A stretch of 64,000 nt of DNA from Salipiger abyssi (GTDB lineage: Bacteria > Pseudomonadota > Alphaproteobacteria > Rhodobacterales > Rhodobacteraceae), in contig NZ_CP015091.1 of NCBI RefSeq assembly GCF_001975705.1, forward strand, positions 124,001 to 188,000, given 5' to 3'. Every line of letters starts with the position of its first letter. Position 1 is the first letter of the stretch. The notes beneath the pieces were generated by a model. That model saw nothing but the letters and a program-made list of their open reading frames with translations, had not been told where the DNA came from and searched no databases. The position numbers were made by a program, and so were the translations under genes. Below are positions 33,338 to 41,886 of this stretch, piece after piece.

Positions 33338-34597
33338 TTATTCCGGCTGCGACCATTGCACGAAGAATTTCTGCCGGATGGGCAGTAGCGCGATATCGGC
33401 GAAAGCCAGCGGCTGATCCGCAACCATTTTCAGTTCGGGCAGACGCTCGTAGAGTGCCTTGATGCCGATGGGCCCCTGAACGCGCGCGAGCGGTGAGCCC
33501 AGACAGGTGTGGCGGCCGGTGGTGAAAGCCAGATGGTCGGTCGGGTTCTCGCGGTGGATGTCGAACTCCATCGGGCAGCTATGGTAGGACGGATCGGTAT
33601 TGGCGCTGGCGAGCGCGACCCAGATCGGCGCGCCTTCGGGAATGGTCACACCGCTCAGTGTCACTTCCTTGGTGGTGATCCGACCGGTGAAGGGGGCCGA
33701 GGGGCGGCGGCGGACGGTCTCTTCGAAGACCCTGCTCCAGAACGACGGATCGGCCAGCGCCTCCTTGACGTAATCGGGCTTGGACGAGAGGAACATGACC
33801 GCGTTCGCCATCGCCTGCGCCGTCGAATCCGTGCCGGCAAAGGCAATCTCGGCCATGTGTTGGGCGATGCGCTCCGCCGACAGGGCAGGGGTGCCGTCCG
33901 GCCGGCGGGCCGAGGCGCAGGTGGAGATCACGTCGATCGCATCGGAGTCGCGGCGCTCCTCCACCATATTGCGGAAATACTCGTTCTCGGAAACGTAGGC
34001 CTCCCACAGCTCGCTGCGCTGCGGTTCGGGGAAGGTCTCGCGCGTCTGCGCGAGGATCATGCCGCCATGGAGGCGCATGGCCTCGAACAGAGGACGGTCG
34101 GAATCCGGCAGCCCCATCAGCGCCATCAGCGTCTTGGTCGTGAGGTTGAGGCAGTAGGAATTCATGATGTCGCAGCCGGTGCGGTCGGTCGCCGGGTCGG
34201 CGAGGATCTCGTCTATGATCCCATGTGCCCGTGCCTCGATGATCGGGGCGAGTGGTTCGAGTTTGGGCTTGGTGAAGCTCGCCTGAAGCACGCGGCGGGC
34301 ATGCGTATGCTCCGGCGGGTCCATGGCGGTGACCATCTTGTCCATCAGATCCTGCGGGAATCGTTCCCGGAAGGCTTCGGGCACCTCCGGGTTGTTCGCC
34401 TCCGACGAAAAGGTCTGCCATTCGGTCACGACCTTGAGGATGTCCTCGCGCCGGGTCACGACCCAGACGCCAAGGGGTTCGTAGAAGAACACCGGGCGCG
34501 CTTCGCGGGCATGGATGCAGATGGCTGCGGGATCGCGGAATCCGGCCTCGCTGGTCGGGTTGAACTCCGGCAGATCGAGTGTCTGTTCGGTGGTCAC
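33338..34597 (-). CDS. Cytochrome P450 (first of two)
   Basis: A 419-residue soluble bacterial P450. The start is GTG 34597, preceded by GGAGGAGG; the longer ATG reading at 34645 has none. The heme loop is FTTGRHTCLGSPLAR with Cys-365 as thiolate ligand, and the K-helix ExxR is Glu-293 to Arg-296. The I-helix reads FAGTDSTAQ (Ala-254 to Thr-259), so the position of the usual oxygen-activating Thr is Ser-258. It lies divergent to a TetR-type gene across a putative operator. A VanB-type reductase 825 bases from its stop-distal neighbour is the likely electron donor. Substrate unknown. Confidence 0.92.
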   Translation of the reverse strand: MTTEQTLDLPEFNPTSEAGFRDPAAICIHAREARPVFFYEPLGVWVVTRREDILKVVTEWQTFSSEANNPEVPEAFRERFPQDLMDKMVTAMDPPEHTHARRVLQASFTKPKLEPLAPIIEARAHGIIDEILADPATDRTGCDIMNSYCLNLTTKTLMALMGLPDSDRPLFEAMRLHGGMILAQTRETFPEPQRSELWEAYVSENEYFRNMVEERRDSDAIDVISTCASARRPDGTPALSAERIAQHMAEIAFAGTDSTAQAMANAVMFLSSKPDYVKEALADPSFWSRVFEETVRRRPSAPFTGRITTKEVTLSGVTIPEGAPIWVALASANTDPSYHSCPMEFDIHRENPTDHLAFTTGRHTCLGSPLARVQGPIGIKALYERLPELKMVADQPLAFADIALLPIRQKFFVQWSQPE

Positions 34598-34679
34598 GTT
34601 GGGTCCTCCTCCTGACCTGTTTCGTGCTGTTGCACGGCCTGTCAACGACAGGTCCGAAGAAAATTATACGTAAGTATAG

Positions 34680-34697
34680 TCACTATACAATAGTCTA
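34680..34697. promoter_or_regulatory. Putative TetR operator, site A
   Basis: The sequence TCACTATACA-ATA-GTCTA lies between the divergent P450 and TetR-type starts. It overlaps a perfect palindrome GTATAGT-C-ACTATAC (34674-34688) and abuts AATAG-T-CTATT (34689-34699). The same pattern recurs at sites B (36.5 kb) and C (54.6 kb). Confidence 0.7.
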
Positions 34698-34793
34698 TTA
34701 AACTGCCCGATGCCCAGCCCGGGCGGTTTTGGGTTTGCGGTCGGGGCGCCTCCCGCGCCAGTATGCGCGCGACAGGTGCCAAAGAGGATGCAG

Positions 34794-35390
34794 ATGACCG
34801 CATCGACCGGAAAGAAGCCCACGCTCCGGGCCCAGCAGCAGCAGGAAACCCGGCGCAAGCTGGTGGATGCGGCCTTTGAGGTGTTTTCGAAAGAGGGCTA
34901 CCGCGACGCCACCATTCAGGCGATCACGCGCGAGGCGGGGGCCAGCCGCGCGACCTTCTATCTGCATTTCAGCAGCAAGGCCGAGGTGATCGCCGCCGCC
35001 TGGCAGGAGCTTATGGCCACCAAGGTGCTGCCGCGCTTCCGCGCGCTGGACGCGCTCGACCCGGAGTCGGATCGCGAAATGGCCGCCTGGATCGACGACA
35101 TGCTGTCGAACTGGGAAAGCGAGCGGAACTTTGCGATTGCCTCCAACCAGGCGCTTTCGGACGATCCTGAGCTGGCGGCGGTCTGGTTGGACGGGATCAA
35201 ATCGTTTTACGAGGCGGCGCCGCGCTTTGTGTCGCGGATGCGCTGCGGTCCGGAGCAATCCGAATTGCGCTTCCTTCTGCTCTGCTCGCAGCTCGACCGG
35301 ATCGTGTTCCACTGGCTGACCGGCGCGGCAGCGTTCGAGCGTGCCGCACTGGTCGAGGCGCTGACGGTGACCTGGCGCAACGAGTTCTGA
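34794..35390 (+). CDS. TetR-family transcriptional regulator (first of two paralogues)
   Basis: A 198-residue repressor-type protein. I chose ATG 34794, which follows AAGAGG by seven bases; ATG 34788 is too close to that site. The N-terminal helix-turn-helix spans about residues 15-60 (RRKLVDAAFEVFSKEGYRD, REAGASRATFYLHFSSK). The C-terminal ligand domain has RNFAIASNQAL and RFLLLCSQLDRIVFHWL, both closely matched in the second TetR at 54.7-55.4 kb. It lies between a P450 and its probable reductase and faces operator sites A and B, so it most likely controls both. Confidence 0.9.
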   Translation: MTASTGKKPTLRAQQQQETRRKLVDAAFEVFSKEGYRDATIQAITREAGASRATFYLHFSSKAEVIAAAWQELMATKVLPRFRALDALDPESDREMAAWIDDMLSNWESERNFAIASNQALSDDPELAAVWLDGIKSFYEAAPRFVSRMRCGPEQSELRFLLLCSQLDRIVFHWLTGAAAFERAALVEALTVTWRNEF

Positions 35391-35421
35391 CAGCGGGGCG
35401 GCATGGGCCGCGCCCTTGATG

Positions 35422-36390
35422 TCACAGATCAAGCACCAGTTTCTTGCCGCAGGCGCGGGAGACGCAGATCATCATCGTTTCTCCTGCCTCGCGTTCGCTC
35501 TCGGTCAGCACCGAATCGCGGTGCAGCGGCTCGCCCTCCAGCACAACCGTTTCGCAGGTGCCGCAGGTGCCTTCCTGACAGGAGGTCAGCACGTCGATAC
35601 CGGCCTCGGTCACCACGTCGAGAATCGAGCGGTCGGCGGGCACATGCAGCGTGAGGCCCGATGCGGCCAGCACCACCTCGATGGGCTGGTCGGGGATATC
35701 GTCCTCGACCGGTTTGGGGGTGAAATGCTCCACATGCAGGCTGCCTTTCGGCCAGGCGGCGGTCTGCGCCTCGACCGCGCTCAGCAGCGCCTCAGGGCCG
35801 CAGCAATAGATCCGCGTCTCCTCGTCCGGCGTGCCGAGCAGCGTGGCGAGCGGTAGCAGCCCTGCCTCGTCCTGAGGATAAAGCGTGACCCTGTCGCCAT
35901 AGAGCGCCTTGAGCTCGGCGCCATAGGCCATGGTCTCGGCGCTGCGCCCGCCATAGCTCAGCGTCCAGTCCGCGCCGGCCTTTTCCGCCGCCGCCAGCAT
36001 GGGGAGCAGCGGCGTGATCCCGATCCCGCCGGCGACAAAGAGATAGCGCGAGGAGGGCGACAACGCGAAGTGATTGCGCGGGCCGCGCACGTCGACGGGC
36101 TGGCCCACCTCCAGCTTATGCGCCGCGACAGAGCCGCCCCGGCTTTCGGGCTCGCGCAGAATGGCGACGCGCCAGGTCGTCGGGTCGGTGCAATCGCCGA
36201 GCAGCGAATACTGCCGGACGAGCGCGTCGCCGAGCAGCAGGTCGATATGTGCGCCGGGTCGCCAGTCGGGCAGGGCGCTGTGATCGGCATTGCGCAATGT
36301 CAGCTCCACGATGTCCCGCGCGACGATGCGTTTGTCGGTCACGGTCAGGGACAGCGGGGCGTCGGGGCCTGTGTTGAGTCGAACGGTCAT
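35422..36390 (-). CDS. VanB/phthalate-dioxygenase-reductase-type oxidoreductase
   Basis: A 322-residue electron-transfer flavoprotein. From ATG 36390, preceded by GGGAGG, the order is flavin domain (RQYSL near residue 60), NAD(P) domain (GGIGITPLLPML, then CCGPEALL), and a C-terminal plant-type [2Fe-2S] domain with Cys-271, -276, -279 and -309 (SCQEGTCGTC ... ICVSRAC). This order is that of VanB and phthalate dioxygenase reductase, which move electrons from NADH via FMN to an oxygenase. No Rieske oxygenase lies nearby, so the two P450s of this locus are the probable acceptors. It is divergent from an SDR across operator site B. Confidence 0.9.
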   Translation of the reverse strand: MTVRLNTGPDAPLSLTVTDKRIVARDIVELTLRNADHSALPDWRPGAHIDLLLGDALVRQYSLLGDCTDPTTWRVAILREPESRGGSVAAHKLEVGQPVDVRGPRNHFALSPSSRYLFVAGGIGITPLLPMLAAAEKAGADWTLSYGGRSAETMAYGAELKALYGDRVTLYPQDEAGLLPLATLLGTPDEETRIYCCGPEALLSAVEAQTAAWPKGSLHVEHFTPKPVEDDIPDQPIEVVLAASGLTLHVPADRSILDVVTEAGIDVLTSCQEGTCGTCETVVLEGEPLHRDSVLTESEREAGETMMICVSRACGKKLVLDL

Positions 36391-36467
36391 GAATCCTCCC
36401 TTGGGTATCGCAATGCGGCAGAGGGTTTCTGACGAAATCCGCCGCATTTCAAAATACACTTACTTAG

Positions 36468-36485
36468 TCACTAGACATGTGTCTA
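36468..36485. promoter_or_regulatory. Putative TetR operator, site B
   Basis: TCACTAGACA-TGT-GTCTA lies between the reductase and SDR starts. It overlaps the palindrome TAGT-C-ACTA (36465-36473) and the inverted repeat TAGACA-N2-TGTCTA (36472-36485). Aligned with site A, all but about five of 20 positions agree. Confidence 0.72.
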
Positions 36486-36564
36486 CTGATGTGATTATTT
36501 TCATCCTCAGAAATTTCGTGCCGGGACGATGCAAAGGCGTCAGGCACGCTTCGAGGGAGGGGAT

Positions 36565-37377
36565 ATGTCACTCAAGGGCCGTGTCGTCGTCATCACTGGC
36601 GGCGCATCCGGAATCGGTCGCGCATCGGCGAACCTGTTCACCGAGCAGGGCGCGCGCGTCTATCTGTTCGACCGCGACGATGCACGTCTGGGCGAGGTTG
36701 CGGCGGCGGGCGATGCCGTTGCCGGAACCGCGCTCGACATCGCCGACAGCACGGCTGTGACCGCCGCCATCGACGAGATCGCCGGGGCCGAGGGGCGCTT
36801 GGACATTCTGGTCAACGGCGCGGGGATCAATGCGCCCACGGCAGAGGCCAATCAGGCACTGATCGACGCCAATCTTGCAACGCTCGCGGCGGTGAAAGAC
36901 GGCAGGCGGCTCAACCATGAATTCATCGAGACCACCACGGACGCCGATTTTCAGCGGGTGCTGGAGGTCAACCTGTTCAGCCAGTTCTACTGCATTCGTG
37001 CCGCCGTGCCGCATATGAAGGCGAGCGGCGGCGGGGCCATCGTGAACATCTCCAGCGCGGCGGCGCTATCGGGTGTGGTGATGCCGCTCTACTACCCTGC
37101 CTCCAAGGCCGGGGTGCTGGGCATGACCCGCGCGGCGGCGGCGGAGCTGGCCGCTTTCGACATCCGTGTCAACGCCATCGCGCCCGGCGGTGTCGATACG
37201 CCGCTGATGCATCAGCAGCCGCCGGAATTCGTGGATTTCCTCGTCAGCATGCAGCCCATCCGCAGGCTGGCGCAGCCAGAGGAGCTGGCCCAGACGGTGC
37301 TGTTCCTCTCCGACGAGGACCGCTCGGGCTTTTACACCGGGCAGACGATTTCGCCCAATGGCGGGCTTCACATGTGA
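36565..37377 (+). CDS. Short-chain dehydrogenase/reductase (first of two)
   Basis: A 270-residue NAD(P)-dependent oxidoreductase of the classical SDR type. The cofactor motif is TGGASGIGRAS near residues 11-21, NNAG is present as NGAG, the catalytic serine is in VNISSAAAL, and the YxxxK pair is in YYPASKAG. An extended loop of about 30 residues between strands (IDANLATLAAVKDGRRLNHE) is longer than usual. The start is supported by GGGAGGGG. The stop overlaps an in-frame ATG of the next gene's longer reading. The enzyme probably oxidises an alcohol in the pathway fed by the TRAP transporter downstream. Confidence 0.9.
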   Translation: MSLKGRVVVITGGASGIGRASANLFTEQGARVYLFDRDDARLGEVAAAGDAVAGTALDIADSTAVTAAIDEIAGAEGRLDILVNGAGINAPTAEANQALIDANLATLAAVKDGRRLNHEFIETTTDADFQRVLEVNLFSQFYCIRAAVPHMKASGGGAIVNISSAAALSGVVMPLYYPASKAGVLGMTRAAAAELAAFDIRVNAIAPGGVDTPLMHQQPPEFVDFLVSMQPIRRLAQPEELAQTVLFLSDEDRSGFYTGQTISPNGGLHM

Positions 37378-37418
37378 CCGCCTGGGGCGGCTGGAAAAGA
37401 CAGACGAGGGAGGGGACG

Positions 37419-38582
37419 ATGACCGAAGGGTTTGACGCGGCGGCTCTGCGCCGGTTCGAGGACGCCATCCGGCAGGATATCGACGCGGAGCTTTATGACG
37501 GCGCGGTGGTCCGGATCGCGCGCCATGGCGAGCTGGCCTTCGACAAGGCCATTGGTTTCGCCGACCGCGCGGCGGGGCGCGCGGCGGATGCGGGCGACGT
37601 GTTCAAGGTCTATTCGCTGACCAAGGCCTTTACCAACGCGCTGGTCTTGCAGGCCATCGACCGGGGCCAGATCGCGCTGACAACCAGGGTGGTCGATGTG
37701 ATCCCGGAATTCTACGGGCGCGACAAGTTCCGCGCCGCGAAAAAGGACATCATCAATGTCGGGCATCTGCTGACGCATCGCGCCGGGCTGCCCTCGACCC
37801 CCTCGCCGCTGGGTTATGACAAGCTGCACGATTTCGCCGCCGTGGTCGATGCTGTCTGCCAGATGGATGTTGTCGGCACGCCGGGCGAGGCCTTTGCCTA
37901 TTCGCCGACGCTGAACCATGTGCTGATGGCCGAGATCGTGCGCCGGGTGCATGGCGAGGGCCTGTCGCTGCGCGAGATCATGGCAAAAGAGATCTTCGAA
38001 CCGCTCGGTATGGGCTCTTCCGGGCTGGGCGTCATCCCCGCGCATCAGGGGCGGATCGTGCCGGTTGTCTCGGCCATGCCCGAAGCGAGCTGGATCACCG
38101 ACAAGGACACGCTGGACCTGGCAGACACGATGGAGCATCCCGACGCGGAGCTGCCTTGGGTCGGCGCGCTGACCACCACAGGCGACGTGTTCCGCTTTGC
38201 CGAAATGCTGCGCCTCGGCGGGACGCGGGAGGGCCAGCGCATCCTGTCGCCCGCCGTGATCGACAAGGCTGTGACATTGCAGACCGGCGACGCGATCAAC
38301 GACCTGTATCACCATCTCGCGCATGCGCGCGGGTGGGAGACCCCACCGGGCAATATGGGGCTTGGCTTTGCGCTTGGCGGCGCGGGGCTGCGGGTCACGC
38401 AGTTCGGCACGCTGTCCTCGCCCAGGACCTACGGAAACTTCGGCGCGGGTTCGACGCTCTTCTGGATCGACCCGGAACGCCAGATCACCTTCGTCTGCCT
38501 GACCGCAAAGGTGATCGAGGAAAGCCGCAATATCGAGCGCTTCCAGCGCTTGTCCGACATGGTGCTCTCCGCCGCCACATAG
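37419..38582 (+). CDS. Serine hydrolase of the beta-lactamase fold (esterase EstB type)
   Basis: A 387-residue hydrolase of the class-C beta-lactamase superfamily. The nucleophile motif SxxK is VYSLTKA (Ser-66, Lys-69), and the second motif tyrosine is probably in GEAFAYSPTLNHVLM. The YxN form of true beta-lactamases is not met (Tyr-Ser-Pro), pointing to an esterase, lactonase or amidase. There is no signal peptide, so it acts in the cytoplasm. ATG 37419 has GGGAGGGG upstream; the longer reading from 37374 overlaps the SDR stop. It lies in the operon with SDR and TRAP genes, suggesting that the imported compound is an ester or lactone. Confidence 0.85.
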   Translation: MTEGFDAAALRRFEDAIRQDIDAELYDGAVVRIARHGELAFDKAIGFADRAAGRAADAGDVFKVYSLTKAFTNALVLQAIDRGQIALTTRVVDVIPEFYGRDKFRAAKKDIINVGHLLTHRAGLPSTPSPLGYDKLHDFAAVVDAVCQMDVVGTPGEAFAYSPTLNHVLMAEIVRRVHGEGLSLREIMAKEIFEPLGMGSSGLGVIPAHQGRIVPVVSAMPEASWITDKDTLDLADTMEHPDAELPWVGALTTTGDVFRFAEMLRLGGTREGQRILSPAVIDKAVTLQTGDAINDLYHHLAHARGWETPPGNMGLGFALGGAGLRVTQFGTLSSPRTYGNFGAGSTLFWIDPERQITFVCLTAKVIEESRNIERFQRLSDMVLSAAT

Positions 38583-38593
38583 GCGCAGGGCAG

Positions 38594-38621
38594 ACGGCGC
38601 CGCGAAGGAGGGCGGCGCCGT
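38594..38621 (+). terminator. Intercistronic hairpin before TRAP genes
   Basis: ACGGCGCCGC and GCGGCGCCGT form a perfect 10-bp stem with an eight-base purine-rich loop just after the hydrolase stop. No T-run follows, so partial termination or RNA processing is likelier than full termination. Confidence 0.5.
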
Positions 38622-38645
38622 TAGAACACTACAGGGAGGAGGAAC

Positions 38646-38756
38646 ATGTTTCAGAGATGTCTGGGACATGCGGGGCAGCGCTTTGCGCCCGCACTGTCGA
38701 CCGCATGGGGCGGTTCCATTACGCAGGCGGGGCGTGACTGCCCCGGATGGGGCTGA
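38646..38756 (+). CDS. Possible 36-codon small ORF upstream of dctQ
   Basis: A short ORF starts at ATG 38646 directly after a very strong GGGAGGAGG ribosome-binding site and stops two bases before the dctQ-type start at 38758. It encodes MFQRCLGHAGQRFAPAL and continues to a total of 36 residues, with two cysteines and no recognisable motif. The arrangement suggests either a leader whose translation opens the dctQ start, or simply a displaced former start region. I do not recognise a homologue. Confidence 0.35.
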   Translation: MFQRCLGHAGQRFAPALSTAWGGSITQAGRDCPGWG

Positions 38757-38757
38757 G

Positions 38758-39297
38758 ATGGCCGTGTTGTCGACCGTGAAAGCCGGGTTCGACCGGCTGT
38801 CCGCCGGGCTCTACTGGCTTGCGATGCTGGCGCTGCTCGCCATGTCGGTGCATGTGTTCCTCTCCGTGGCCGCACGCAGCGTTCTGGGCCGCGATCTGTC
38901 CGGCACGCTGGAAACCACCGCTTATTACTACATGCCCGTCCTCGCCTTTGCGGCGCTGCCGCATCTCGATGCGCTGGGGGGGCACATCCGCGCGGATCTG
39001 ATCTCTGCCCGGCTGACGGCGCGCGCCGACCGCGTGCTTGAGACGCTGGCTTGCCTTGCCATGTGCGCATTCTTCACCGGGCTTGCCGTCTACGGCACCG
39101 AGGTCGCCTATGACCGCACGATCTCTGCGGAGGTGGCGCGCTCGGCGAACGGGTTCATGCCGGTCTGGCCGGGCCGCTGGGCTCTGGCCGCCGCCGCCGC
39201 GCTGACCGCCGTGCATTACCTGCTGGCCTGTCTCGGCCTCCTCCTAGGGACCGGTGCGGATACCGCCCGGCCGGGCCATGACGGAGAGGCGGCATGA
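38758..39297 (+). CDS. TRAP transporter small permease, DctQ type (first system)
   Basis: A 179-residue inner-membrane protein with four hydrophobic segments, the normal DctQ length and topology. Landmarks are LYWLAMLALLAMSVHVFLSV, then VLGRDLSGTLETTAYYYMPV with the conserved pattern between TM1 and TM2. It starts two bases after a small ORF and overlaps the DctM-type gene by four bases (ATGA). With DctM and DctP it forms a secondary, sodium- or proton-driven uptake system for a carboxylate. A paralogous copy lies at 49.2 kb. Confidence 0.9.
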   Translation: MAVLSTVKAGFDRLSAGLYWLAMLALLAMSVHVFLSVAARSVLGRDLSGTLETTAYYYMPVLAFAALPHLDALGGHIRADLISARLTARADRVLETLACLAMCAFFTGLAVYGTEVAYDRTISAEVARSANGFMPVWPGRWALAAAAALTAVHYLLACLGLLLGTGADTARPGHDGEAA

Positions 39298-40589
39298 GCG
39301 ATCTGATGATCGGTTTCGGCGCGCTCGGGATGTCGCTTGTCCTCATCGTGCTGCGCTTTCCCATCGGTCTGGCCATCGGCGGCACCTCGTTGATCGGGAT
39401 CTATCTCACCGTGGGCCTGCGCCCGATGGTGTCGATCCTGAAAACCGCGCCTTTCGAATTCGTCGCGAGCTGGGAGCTCTCGGCAATCCCGCTCTTCCTC
39501 TTCATGGGGGCGATTGCCTATTCGGCGGGGATGACCCAGGCGCTGTTCGAGGCGGCGCGGATCTGGCTGGCGCGACTGCCGGGCGGGCTGGCGGTGGCGA
39601 CGAATTTCGCCTGCGCCGGGTTTTCGGCGGCCTCGGGCAACAGCCTTGCGACGACCATCGCCATGGGGCGGATCGCGATCCCGGAGATGCGCAAGTACAA
39701 GTATGACATCAGTCTGACGACCGGTGTGGTGGCCGCCTCGGGCACGCTGGGGGCGCTGCTGCCGCCGTCGATCCTGCTGGTGATCTTCGGTATCTTCGCC
39801 GAGCAGAGCATCCCGAAACTCTTCATCGCGGGGATCGTGCCGGCGCTGCTGACAGCGGTGATCTATGCGGCGATGATCGTGCTGCGCTGCACGCTGAACC
39901 CGGCACTGGCGCCGCGCCCGCCGAAAGAGGACGTCTCGGGCGACCGCTTCCGGGTGCTTCTTGCCACATGGCCGCTGATGATGCTGGTGCTGGCAGTGGT
40001 CGGGTCGATCTACACGGGCCTTGCCACCGCGACCGAGGCCGGCGCCATCGGCGTCGTCGCCTCGATGGGCATCGCGGCGGTGAACCGGCGTCTGACCTGG
40101 CTGGTGCTGCGCGAGAGCCTGCGCCAGTCGGTGCATGCGACGGCCTCGGTGTTCTTTATCGCCATCGGCGCGGTTCTGATGACCCGGCTGATGACCTATT
40201 CCGGCGTGCCGCTGTTTCTCGCCGATCTGATGTCGGGCATGGCGCTGGGGCCGGTCGGGCTCGTGCTGATGACGGCGGCGCTTTATCTGGTGCTCGGCTG
40301 TCTGATCGACCCGCTCGGCATGGTGCTGCTGACGCTGCCGGTGCTTCTGCCGATGTTCAAGGCGGTGGGGATCGACCTCATCTGGTTCGGTATCCTCGTG
40401 GTGAAGTTCATCGAGATCGGGCTGATCACCCCGCCCATCGGCCTCAACGTGTTTTCCGTCCGCGCCATGGTGCCGGATGTCGCCATTACCACCGTCTTCC
40501 GGGGCACGCTCTGGTTCCTGGTCTGCGAGCTGATCGTCGTGGGCCTGCTGATCGCCTTTCCCGGCATCGTGACCTTTCTCGTCCGGTGA
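39294..40589 (+). CDS. TRAP transporter large permease, DctM type (first system)
   Basis: A 431-residue inner-membrane protein with about 12 hydrophobic segments. Family landmarks are SWELSAIPLFLFMGAIAYSA, GGLAVATNFACAGFSAASGN, GTLGALLPPSILLVIFGIF and the late LGCLIDPLGMVLLTLPVLLP plus KFIEIGLITPPIGLNVF. These form the two transport halves. It is closely similar to the second DctM at 49.8 kb, so the two TRAP systems arose by duplication. It is coupled to DctQ by ATGA overlap and is followed by DctP. Confidence 0.93.
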   Translation: MSDLMIGFGALGMSLVLIVLRFPIGLAIGGTSLIGIYLTVGLRPMVSILKTAPFEFVASWELSAIPLFLFMGAIAYSAGMTQALFEAARIWLARLPGGLAVATNFACAGFSAASGNSLATTIAMGRIAIPEMRKYKYDISLTTGVVAASGTLGALLPPSILLVIFGIFAEQSIPKLFIAGIVPALLTAVIYAAMIVLRCTLNPALAPRPPKEDVSGDRFRVLLATWPLMMLVLAVVGSIYTGLATATEAGAIGVVASMGIAAVNRRLTWLVLRESLRQSVHATASVFFIAIGAVLMTRLMTYSGVPLFLADLMSGMALGPVGLVLMTAALYLVLGCLIDPLGMVLLTLPVLLPMFKAVGIDLIWFGILVVKFIEIGLITPPIGLNVFSVRAMVPDVAITTVFRGTLWFLVCELIVVGLLIAFPGIVTFLVR

Positions 40590-40633
40590 CAGGCAATTTT
40601 CGACAAACAAAGACGTAAAACAGGGAGAGAGAG

Positions 40634-41740
40634 ATGAAGACAATGATGACGTCCATGGCCGTCGCGTTTGCGGTCGGGAGCCTCGCCGCCCCGGCGCAGG
40701 CGCGCGAGCTGACCTATAATTCCTTCCTTCCGGCGGGGGAGCCGGTCAACAGTGAGGGCCTGGTGCCCTTCTGGGAACGGATCGAGCAGGACACCGGCGG
40801 CGCCTATTCCGGCCGCATGTTCTATGCCGGGCAGATGTTCGGCCCCGCCGAGGTTCTGTCGGGCATCAAGGACGGCGCGATTGACGCGGGCCATGTGCAG
40901 GCAACCGCGGTGCTGGGCGATATGCCCTATGCGGCGGTGATGTCCGAGATGCAGATCTTTTCGCCGGACCCGGTGGTGGCGACCGCCGCGATGGCCGAGA
41001 CCTATCTCGCCGACTGTCCGCAATGCACCGAAGAGCTGGCGGAGAACGGCGTGATGTCGCTGGCGGGCATCGTCACGCAGCCGCTTTACATGGTCTGCGC
41101 GCCCGAGGTCGAGACCACGGAGGATCTCAAGGGGCTGCGCCTGATGACGGTGCTGCGCTCCCAGCAATCCGCCGCCCGGCATTTCGGCATGACGCCGGTC
41201 AGCCTGTCGTTCAACGAGATGATGCCGTCGCTGCAACGGGGGGCCATCGACTGCATCATGGTCATGGACAGCTGGTTCCCGGCATTTCAGTTGCAGGACA
41301 TGGTGTCGTCGGTCATCGCGACGCACAGCTTCGGCGGCGCGCCGATCCCGAATTTCCTGACCATGAGCCGCGAGGTCTGGGACGAGATGGACGCCGAGAC
41401 GCAGGCGGTGTTTGTCGACAACGCCATCGAGCTGTCGGCGGGTCTTGCGGTCTATCACCGGGACGCCGCCGTGCAGGCGCGGCAATACGCGGTGGAGCAC
41501 GGGGTGTCCGAGGTCGATCCCGGCCCGGAATTCGAAGCGCTTTTCGACGCCTTCGTCGCGGAGGAGCCGGAAGACATTCAGCGCAGCTTTGAAGAGTTCG
41601 GTCTGACCGATATCGGCCCGATGATCGAAACCTATCGCGAAAACCTCGCGAAATGGGCGGAGATGATCCCCGAAGACGTGGATGCCGAGACGCTGGCCGC
41701 GATGATCAAGACCGAAATCTACGACCAGACAGGGTTCTGA
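40634..41740 (+). CDS. TRAP transporter solute-binding protein, DctP type (first system)
   Basis: A 368-residue periplasmic protein. The signal peptide ends at APAQA (residues about 20-24). The DctP fold shows YAGQMFGPAEVLSGIKDGAIDAG and a DLKGLRLMTVLRSQQSAARH segment, where the carboxylate-binding Arg of DctP proteins (here in GLRLMT) is expected. The GGGAGAGAGAG ribosome-binding site is strong. A perfect 8-bp hairpin follows the stop. It belongs to the SDR-hydrolase-TRAP operon and is paralogous to the protein at 51.1 kb (shared DCPxC and GAIDCIM/NVDCML segments). Confidence 0.9.
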   Translation: MKTMMTSMAVAFAVGSLAAPAQARELTYNSFLPAGEPVNSEGLVPFWERIEQDTGGAYSGRMFYAGQMFGPAEVLSGIKDGAIDAGHVQATAVLGDMPYAAVMSEMQIFSPDPVVATAAMAETYLADCPQCTEELAENGVMSLAGIVTQPLYMVCAPEVETTEDLKGLRLMTVLRSQQSAARHFGMTPVSLSFNEMMPSLQRGAIDCIMVMDSWFPAFQLQDMVSSVIATHSFGGAPIPNFLTMSREVWDEMDAETQAVFVDNAIELSAGLAVYHRDAAVQARQYAVEHGVSEVDPGPEFEALFDAFVAEEPEDIQRSFEEFGLTDIGPMIETYRENLAKWAEMIPEDVDAETLAAMIKTEIYDQTGF

Positions 41741-41746
41741 GGGTTC

Positions 41747-41781
41747 GCGCGGGCGGTTGGACAGGCGCCTTCAGCCCGCGC
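41747..41781 (+). terminator. Hairpin ending first TRAP operon
   Basis: GCGCGGGC and GCCCGCGC form a perfect 8-bp stem around a 19-base loop a few bases after the DctP stop. The following TGTTCTT is only moderately T-rich. Confidence 0.5.
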
Positions 41782-41886
41782 TGTTCTTACGACCGATACG
41801 TGCCGGAAACCGGCCCTTTGCAGCCGCCGTGCTGAAAACGCTCCAGAGCGACGGAGGGCGGTTTGTTCGCTGACTAAAATAGAGGC

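Noticed and set aside
37374-38582. Idea that the beta-lactamase-fold protein is an antibiotic-resistance enzyme
   Set aside because: It lacks a signal peptide and the YxN motif is not met; its operon is catabolic.
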